DNA from: JBECKR01 sp040235415
GTDB lineage: Bacteria > Acidobacteriota > Polarisedimenticolia > Polarisedimenticolales > Polarisedimenticolaceae
Direction: 5' to 3'
Length of the DNA: 36,439 nt
Assembly: GCA_040235415.1 (NCBI GenBank)
Contig: JBECKR010000286.1
Coordinates: 1-36,439 of the forward strand
Shown: positions 30,686 through 36,439 of the stretch, in pieces
Layout: every line of letters starts with the position of its first letter
Numbering within the stretch: the first letter of the stretch is position 1
The notes under the pieces: generated by a model
Database searches by the model: none
Told to the model about the DNA's origin: nothing
What the model saw: the letters and a program-made list of their open reading frames with translations, nothing else
Made by a program: the position numbers and the translations under genes

Positions 30686-32686
30686 CTATTTCAGCCAGTC
30701 GCGCAGACGCGCGGTGACGGATTCGGGCGTGAAGCCGAACTCCTCGCCGTTGACCTCGCCGGGGGCGGACGCGCCGAAGCGGTCGATCCCGATCGTGAGC
30801 CCGCCGGGACCGGCGATGGTGCGCCACGGGCGGGTGACGCCGGCCTCGACCGTCGCGACCGGGACGCCGGCGGGGAACAGGGACGTCTTGTACGCCTCGT
30901 CCTGCGCCTCGAAGACCTCGAGGCACGGCATCGAAACGACGTTGATCGCGAACCCCTCCCGCGCGAGCGTCTCGCGTGCCGCCATCGCGAGGTGGAGCTC
31001 CGAGCCGGTCGCGGCCACGACCGCCTCCGGAGCTTCGACGCCGGCCACGAGATAGGCGCCGCGGCGCATCGCCGAGAGATCCGCCCGAGGGCCGCGCTCG
31101 ACGGGAGGCAGTCCCTGGCGCGTCAGGAGCATCGCGGTCGGTCCGTCCTCGCGCGCGAGCGCCATGCCCCACGCCAGCGCCGTCTCGACCCCGTCCGCGG
31201 GCCGGAACACCCAGAGGTTCGGGATGACCCGGAGCGCCCAGGCATGCTCGATGGGCTCGTGCGTCGGCCCGTCCTCGCCCACGAAGATCGAGTCGTGCGT
31301 GAAGACGTAGACGACCGGAAGCCCTGCGAGGGCCGCGAGGCGCATCGAGGGCCGCATGTAGTCCGAGAACACGAGGAAGGTCGCGCCGAACGGTCGGAAC
31401 GCGCCGTGGTACGCGATCCCGTTCAGCATCGCGCCCATCGCGTGCTCGCGGATCCCGAAGTGCAGGTTCCGCCCGCCGAACGAGCCCGGTCCGATCGAGC
31501 CCGAGCCCTTGATCAGGGTCTTCGTCGACGGCGCGAGGTCGGCCGCGCCGCCCACCACCGCCGGGACGAGCTCGGCGACCTTCTGGAGGACCTTGCCGCC
31601 GTGCGATCGCGTCGCCCCCTTGTCCCTGGGTGCGCCCTCGACGAGGCGCGCGACGATGTCGCTCGGCACGCGGCGGTCGACGACCGCGTCCCAGGCGTCG
31701 GCGCGGCCGGGATCCTCGGCACGCCACGTCGCCATGCGCTGCTCCCAGCCGGTCCGGAGCGCGAGCCCGGACTCCGCCCGGTCCCGGAACAGTGCCCGGA
31801 CGGTCTCCGGCACGCGGAACGTCGGCTCGAGCGGCCATCCGTGGGCCTTCTTCGTGGCCTCGACCTCCTCGGCACCGAGCGGCGATCCGTGGGCGTCCGC
31901 GGAGTCCTGCTTGCCCGGAGAGCCGTGCGCGATGTGGGTCCGGCAGCGGATGAGCGACGGGCGACCGCGCTCGGCGATCGCCGCCTCGAGCGCGCCGGCG
32001 ATCGCGTCGTGGTCGTGGCCGTCGACCGCCTCGACGTGCCAGCCGTACGCCGCGTAGCGCGCCACGACGTCCTCGGAGAACGCGAGCGCGGTGTCGCCCT
32101 CGATGGTGACGTGGTTGTCGTCGTACAGCACGATCAGGTTCCCGAGCCCGAGATGACCGCCGAGCGAGGACGCCTCGGAGCTGATCCCCTCCATGAGATC
32201 GCCGTCGCTCGCGATCGCGAAGATCCGGTGCGTGACCGGATCGAAGTCGCCGCCGTTGAAGCGCGCAGCGAGCATGCGGGCCGAGAGCGCCATCCCGACC
32301 GCGTTTCCGACCCCTTGGCCGAGCGGGCCGGTCGTCGCCTCGACCCCGACGGTGTGTCCGAACTCGGGATGTCCCGGCGTCTCGCTCCCCCACTGCCGGA
32401 AGCTCTTGAGGTCGTCGAGCGTCAGGTCGTACCCCGCGAGGTGCAGCAGGGCGTACTGCAGCATGCACCCGTGCCCGGCGGAGAGCACGAAGCGGTCGCG
32501 GTCGAACCAGTCCGGCGCGGTCGGGTCGTAGCGCAGGAACCGGGTCCACAACACGAACGCCATGTCCGCGGCGCCCATCGGCATCCCGGGATGGCCGGAG
32601 TCGGCTTTCTGCACCGCGTCGACCGCGAGGAACTTGATCGTATTGACCGCTTCGCGCGCGAGCGCGGCATCGATCGCAGGGATCAT
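30686..32686 (-). CDS. tkt: Transketolase
   Basis: A full-length 666-residue transketolase, a thiamine-diphosphate enzyme moving two-carbon units between sugar phosphates. Seen: DSGHPGMPMGAADMAFVLW, ASDGDLMEGISSEASSLGGHLGL followed by NLIVLYDDNHVTIEG (ThDP/metal site GDGD-like, here SDGD), FGIREHAMGAMLNG, and THDSIFVGEDGPTHEPIEH. ATG at 32686 follows AAGGAG. It lies 16 nt downstream of glk and is probably co-transcribed. It needs the cofactor made by ThiE/ThiL, encoded elsewhere in this window. Confidence 0.96.
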   Translation of the reverse strand: MIPAIDAALAREAVNTIKFLAVDAVQKADSGHPGMPMGAADMAFVLWTRFLRYDPTAPDWFDRDRFVLSAGHGCMLQYALLHLAGYDLTLDDLKSFRQWGSETPGHPEFGHTVGVEATTGPLGQGVGNAVGMALSARMLAARFNGGDFDPVTHRIFAIASDGDLMEGISSEASSLGGHLGLGNLIVLYDDNHVTIEGDTALAFSEDVVARYAAYGWHVEAVDGHDHDAIAGALEAAIAERGRPSLIRCRTHIAHGSPGKQDSADAHGSPLGAEEVEATKKAHGWPLEPTFRVPETVRALFRDRAESGLALRTGWEQRMATWRAEDPGRADAWDAVVDRRVPSDIVARLVEGAPRDKGATRSHGGKVLQKVAELVPAVVGGAADLAPSTKTLIKGSGSIGPGSFGGRNLHFGIREHAMGAMLNGIAYHGAFRPFGATFLVFSDYMRPSMRLAALAGLPVVYVFTHDSIFVGEDGPTHEPIEHAWALRVIPNLWVFRPADGVETALAWGMALAREDGPTAMLLTRQGLPPVERGPRADLSAMRRGAYLVAGVEAPEAVVAATGSELHLAMAARETLAREGFAINVVSMPCLEVFEAQDEAYKTSLFPAGVPVATVEAGVTRPWRTIAGPGGLTIGIDRFGASAPGEVNGEEFGFTPESVTARLRDWLK

Positions 32687-32702
32687 CGCTTCTCCTTTCG
32701 GC

Positions 32703-33761
32703 CTACTTCTTCGCGCGCGGGCGGCGCCGGGCGGCGTTCCGCTCCGCCGCGGTCCCCGGCCCCGAGCCGTCGTCCCCGAGGTGGAACCGCGCACAGACGG
32801 ACGCGCCGAGCAGCGCGGTCCGCGGCTCGAGCACGACGCGGATCGGGATGGACGCCGCGAACGCCGCGAGCCGGCCCTTGGCGCGAAACGCCTCGACGAA
32901 TCCGCCGGCGAGGAGCTTGGGGAGGATCTTGGGCGCGATGCCGCCGCCGACGTACACGCCCGCCGTCGCCCTCAGGATCAGCGCCAGATCTCCGGCGGCG
33001 GCTCCGTAGTACTTGACGAACGTGTTGATCGCCGCCTCGGCGGCCGGATCGTTGCCGTCGACGCCGGCCTCGGAGATCGCCGCGTTGCGGTCGGAGGCGT
33101 ACTCGAGCCGGCGCAGGAACGCGCTCGAGGCACGCGCCCGGCCGCTCGCCACGAGATAGTCGAAGATCGTCCCGATCCCGGGTCCGGAAACGACCCGCTC
33201 CAGACTGACGCGGCCGTAGCGATTCTGGAGGTATTGCAACAGCCCGACGCCGACGTCGTCCTCGGGCGCGAACGTCTGGTGGCCACCCTCCCCCGCGGAC
33301 GGCCGATGGCGCTCGCCGTCCCAGAACATGGCCGCGGTGCCGAGTCCGGTTCCGGCCGCGATCACCGCGGCGTTCCCCTCGGTCGGCTTGACTCCGGGGG
33401 CCAACGACCGCAGCCGCCGGGGCGGAAGCTCGGGGATTCCCCAGGCCGTCGCCTCGAGATCGTTGAGGACGTGCACTCGGGCCGCGGGCAGGCCGAGCGC
33501 CTCGGCGAGCGCGCCACGGTCGACCGGCCAGTCGAGATTCACGACGATGCTGCGACCGTCCACCACGGGACCCGCCACGCCGACGCCGACGGCGTCGACG
33601 TGGTTCCGCCGGCGGTCGAGGAACTCGTCGATCATCGCCCCGAGGGAGGGGTACTCCTGGCTCGGGAAGGTCCGCACGCGGACCGCGCTCCAGGCTCCCC
33701 TGCGCTCGGCGTACAGCGCAAGGAGGGTCTTCGTCCCTCCGACGTCGCCCGCGAGAATCAT
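32703..33761 (-). CDS. glk: Glucokinase
   Basis: A 352-residue glucokinase of the bacterial Glk (hexokinase-fold) family: GDVGGTKT (5-12, phosphate 1), VAGPVVDGR, NLDWPVD, LNDLEATAWGI with the catalytic Asp, IAAGTGLGTA (phosphate 2), GEGGHQTFAP, and VYVGGGIAPKI (adenosine). It makes glucose 6-phosphate for glycolysis and the pentose phosphate pathway. The C-terminus has an extra basic tail (AARRRPRAKK). ATG at 33761 has no Shine-Dalgarno sequence, but a perfect TATAAT ends 6 nt before it. Confidence 0.95.
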   Translation of the reverse strand: MILAGDVGGTKTLLALYAERRGAWSAVRVRTFPSQEYPSLGAMIDEFLDRRRNHVDAVGVGVAGPVVDGRSIVVNLDWPVDRGALAEALGLPAARVHVLNDLEATAWGIPELPPRRLRSLAPGVKPTEGNAAVIAAGTGLGTAAMFWDGERHRPSAGEGGHQTFAPEDDVGVGLLQYLQNRYGRVSLERVVSGPGIGTIFDYLVASGRARASSAFLRRLEYASDRNAAISEAGVDGNDPAAEAAINTFVKYYGAAAGDLALILRATAGVYVGGGIAPKILPKLLAGGFVEAFRAKGRLAAFAASIPIRVVLEPRTALLGASVCARFHLGDDGSGPGTAAERNAARRRPRAKK

Positions 33762-33767
33762 GGGTCC

Positions 33768-33773
33768 ATTATA
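33768..33773 (-). promoter_or_regulatory. -10 box implying a leaderless glk transcript
   Basis: TATAAT on the minus strand with its last base 6 nt before the glk ATG, so initiation would fall on or next to the start codon. No -35 match at 17 nt is seen. The gap to the upstream peptidase stop is only 24 nt. Confidence 0.35.
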
Positions 33774-33785
33774 CGGAGTCGGGCA

Positions 33786-36439
33786 TCACGGGGCGCCGGG
33801 AACGGCCTCGGGGCCGGGCCGTTCCCGAAGGGCACCGAGGTCGCAGCCGCGCTCGATCGCCTCGGCGACGGCGCGCCGCGCCTCGCGCGGTCGCCCGGAG
33901 AGCGTCGCGGCGACCGCGAGGAGCGCGGTCGACTCGGCGAGGACGTCCTGACGCTGCCTCAAGTGGCGCTCGATCTGCAGCGCCCGGGGGTTCCCGCTGT
34001 GGCGCGGGGCGCCGAGCAGGCCGCGGACCGGGCGCAGCGCGGCCCAAGCCTCGCGGACGCGGCCGGAGCGGAGCGCGAGGCGCGCCTCGAGCGCGGCGAT
34101 GTCGAGCCGCATCCACGGTCGAACCCCGAACGGAAGCGTCCGGAGCGCGCGCCGCAGGGCGTCGGCGGCCTCGAGGTCGCGTCCGCGGTCGAGGTGCAGC
34201 CGAGCGAGGTCGAGCAGGATTCGGGCGTCGCGGGTCCGCCGCTCCCGCCGGTCCTCGCGCGGTACGCGGCCGGCGGGGGGACGTCCGGCGGCGAGCGCCT
34301 CGCGCAGCACGCGGTCCGCGGCCTCGACGTCGCCGCGCTCCTCCAGGATCTGGGCCTCGGCCTGCAGCGCCGACTTCGGGTCCGCGCCCGCGTCGTGGAA
34401 GTTCGCGAGCACCTCGCCTCCGGGGTCGAGCCTCAGGCGCTGGGGCTCGCCGGGGACGCGGAGCGTGAACGACTGACGCTCGCCCTCGACGCTCAGGAGC
34501 GCGTCGAGCCGCCCGATCGTGCCGGTCCGACCGGCTCCGACGCCGGCCGCGTCGTCTTCGGGCAGGGCGTACTCGATCCTCAGCGGCACGACGAGACGGG
34601 AGCGCCCGACGTCGAGGTCGTCGATGCGCGCCCGCCGCACGTCCCACCGCCCTTCCGCGGCCCGCACGACCGCATAGCGGTTGTGGAACGACGACGCCTG
34701 GCGGATCTCTCCGCGCACGACCCAGTTCCCCGAAGCGTCGCGCTCGGACTCGTGCGTGTAGTACACCTCGGGCACGCCGGTGCCGTAGACGTACTGCCGC
34801 GCGAAGTCGTCGAGCTCGCGCCCGGAAAGCCGCTCGAGCTCGTCGACGAACTCCCCGGTCGAGATCGCGCGATCCGCGCACTCCCGAACGACCTCCCGCA
34901 GCGAGTCGTGGAACGCGTCGGTCCCGAGCTCGCGGGCGAGCATCGCCAGCACCACCGCGCCCTTGCGGTAGACGATGGCGCGGTACGCCTCCGAGCTCTT
35001 GCTCGAGCTCAGCCGCCGGCCGAGCACGAGCGGACCGAGCGACTCGAGCGTACGGCCGTCCTTGACGCGGACGCCGAGCGAGCCGCGCCAGCCCGCCGCC
35101 ATGCGCGCGACGTACGCGCCGCCCCCGCCGTCGCTGCGCTCCAAGAACAGCAGCGACGCGTAGTTCGCCATCGCCTCGCTCAGCCACTGGTCGCGATAGC
35201 TCCGCCAACCGACGAGGTTGCCCCACCACTGGTGTGCGATCTCGTGCGCGATCGTCTGCTGGCGCTGCCGGCGGCGCCGGTCCCAGTCGTCCGCGTCCTC
35301 GCGCGTCAGCGTCGACTCGGCGAGCGTGACGTAGCCCGGGAACGACTGGCTGAAACCGCGCGGCGCGGTCGTGACGGTGAGCTCACGCTCGGGGTACTCC
35401 CCGAACGCCTCCCGGAACGTCCGGAGCACCGCCAGCACCGTGTCCACGACCTCGCGCCGGGCGGGGGCCGGGATTCCCGAGACCGACCGGTCGAAGGCGA
35501 CCCGCACCGCCACCGGCCCGAGCGAGGCCCGCTCCATCGCGAACTCGCCGACCTCGAACGAGAATCCGACCGCCGGCCGCTCGACGCGCCGCCGCTCCCA
35601 GCGAATCCCGCCCTCCGTACCGCCGGCGACGAGCGATCCGCCGGACACGACGTCGACACGATCCGGCCAGTGCAGCGTGACGTCGTACGTCGCGCGGTCG
35701 GTCGTGCCGCAGTGCGGATACCACCGCGACGTGTCCCGGAGCGCGTAGAGCCCCGTCGAGACCTTCTGCAACATCCGGCCGGAGAACGCGATCTCGAGCT
35801 CCGTGGTCTCGCCGCGATCGAGCGGGCGCTCGAGCGCGACCCAAACCCGCTCGCCGGAGCGGAAGAACGCGGCCGCGCCCCCGCGTCGGTCGGCGACGCG
35901 CTCGATCATGACGTCGCCGTGGACTTCGAGCCCGACGACCCGGACCCCGTCGCGAAGCGGCTCGACCTCGATCCGCTCGGTGCCGGCGACGCGCTCCCGG
36001 AAGGGGTCGATCCTCGCGTCGATGACGTAGCCCACCGGCTCGACGCCCTCGTTGCCCGGGGCCGCGTCCCCGGGGCCGGCGTCCGTGGCCGAGATCCAGA
36101 CGTCCCAGCTCCCGAGGTCCTGCAGCCTGACCTGCAGCGACCGGCCCTCGCTCTGCTCGGACCGCAGGAACTTGCGGACCCGGCGGATCTCCCAGGGCCG
36201 GAGCTCCGCCGGCACGAACTGCACCAGCACCGACTGCTCCTCCTGGGTCGGGTCGTACCGGAACAGGAAGTCGCCGAGATCCCGCGCGCGGCACCACACC
36301 GCAGCGAACCCGCGCTCGGCGGGCTCCCCCAGCGCGTCGCGCATCATCGCGGCTTCGCCGCCGACGCCGCGGCGTTCCGGACGCTGGCGCCACTCGGCGT
36401 ACAGCCGATCGGCGGCCGCGAGCACGCCCGGCCCCGCCC
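33786..36439 (-). CDS. M1-family aminopeptidase-like protein, N-terminus cut by window edge
   Basis: At least 879 residues remain; the frame stays open to the window end, so the true N-terminus and probable signal peptide are outside. A beta-rich N-domain precedes the catalytic zinc motif IAHEIAHQWWG...WLSEAMANY, a complete HExxH-x18-E (codons about 35246 to 35165). The usual GxMEN exopeptidase motif is absent; its place is taken by GFSQSFPGYVTLAES. The C-terminal third (after about 34350) is helical and Ala/Arg-rich, with helical repeats like TPR units (DLARLHLDRGRDLEAADALRRAL). Zinc metallopeptidase activity is likely; aminopeptidase specificity is uncertain. glk follows after 24 nt. Confidence 0.9.
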   Translation of the reverse strand, partial: AGPGVLAAADRLYAEWRQRPERRGVGGEAAMMRDALGEPAERGFAAVWCRARDLGDFLFRYDPTQEEQSVLVQFVPAELRPWEIRRVRKFLRSEQSEGRSLQVRLQDLGSWDVWISATDAGPGDAAPGNEGVEPVGYVIDARIDPFRERVAGTERIEVEPLRDGVRVVGLEVHGDVMIERVADRRGGAAAFFRSGERVWVALERPLDRGETTELEIAFSGRMLQKVSTGLYALRDTSRWYPHCGTTDRATYDVTLHWPDRVDVVSGGSLVAGGTEGGIRWERRRVERPAVGFSFEVGEFAMERASLGPVAVRVAFDRSVSGIPAPARREVVDTVLAVLRTFREAFGEYPERELTVTTAPRGFSQSFPGYVTLAESTLTREDADDWDRRRRQRQQTIAHEIAHQWWGNLVGWRSYRDQWLSEAMANYASLLFLERSDGGGGAYVARMAAGWRGSLGVRVKDGRTLESLGPLVLGRRLSSSKSSEAYRAIVYRKGAVVLAMLARELGTDAFHDSLREVVRECADRAISTGEFVDELERLSGRELDDFARQYVYGTGVPEVYYTHESERDASGNWVVRGEIRQASSFHNRYAVVRAAEGRWDVRRARIDDLDVGRSRLVVPLRIEYALPEDDAAGVGAGRTGTIGRLDALLSVEGERQSFTLRVPGEPQRLRLDPGGEVLANFHDAGADPKSALQAEAQILEERGDVEAADRVLREALAAGRPPAGRVPREDRRERRTRDARILLDLARLHLDRGRDLEAADALRRALRTLPFGVRPWMRLDIAALEARLALRSGRVREAWAALRPVRGLLGAPRHSGNPRALQIERHLRQRQDVLAESTALLAVAATLSGRPREARRAVAEAIERGCDLGALRERPGPEAVPGAP

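Overview
This is a dense, very GC-rich bacterial window (roughly 70% G+C by eye). I call 35 protein-coding genes, two of them cut by the window edges, and no rRNA, tRNA, CRISPR array, transposase or phage gene. The gene content points to a free-living, Gram-negative-type heterotroph: a lipoprotein, an outer-membrane beta-barrel-like protein with a signal peptide, an RND-superfamily exporter, dTDP-rhamnose genes and phospholipid enzymes. The combination (fused SpmA-SpmB, DivIVA next to YggS, NAD-type short 6-phosphogluconate dehydrogenase) would fit Acidobacteriota, Myxococcota or a related uncultured phylum. The sequence alone does not settle this.

Layout: 1-1535 (minus) carries carbamate kinase and then the 5' part of hflX, which seems to begin at a rare ATT codon. 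1628-3879 (plus) has a mitochondrial-type 2,4-dienoyl-CoA reductase, a second SDR and a small outer-membrane protein behind a good sigma-54-type promoter. 12595-3995 (minus) is a seven-gene operon read from one good sigma-70-type promoter: RND exporter, uppP, an AIR-synthase-like protein, thiE, thiL, an aromatic amino acid decarboxylase and a lipoprotein. Four of its junctions are 4-nt stop/start overlaps (GTGA, TTGA, ATGA, GTGA). 12855-16822 holds ornithine aminotransferase, a zinc-ribbon protein paired with a secreted HExxH protein, a YjbQ-family protein and a small membrane protein.

20766-16829 (minus) is a coiled-coil zinc-ribbon protein, RNase H, YggS, DivIVA and imidazolonepropionase. 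22815-20970 (minus) is a hemerythrin-like protein and a fused SpmA-SpmB. 23043-25635 holds rfbC-rfbD (plus) converging on rfbB (minus), with no rfbA in view. 28014-25682 (minus) is a CdsA-like protein and a PlsC acyltransferase fused to a kinase-like domain that has lost its P-loop. 28191-36439 is a sugar-phosphate region (gnd-pgl plus; tkt, glk minus) with an alpha/beta hydrolase and a partial M1 aminopeptidase.

Cross-cutting observations are a dispersed palindromic repeat with core GGGGACATTCC at gene 3' ends (18.8, 24.5 and 30.6 kb), several convergent genes that overlap at their 3' ends, and frequent GTG/TTG starts. The best candidates for something undescribed are the acyltransferase/dead-kinase fusion with its CdsA-like partner, and the exporter/UppP/thiamine/decarboxylase operon with its AIR-synthase-like protein of unknown function.
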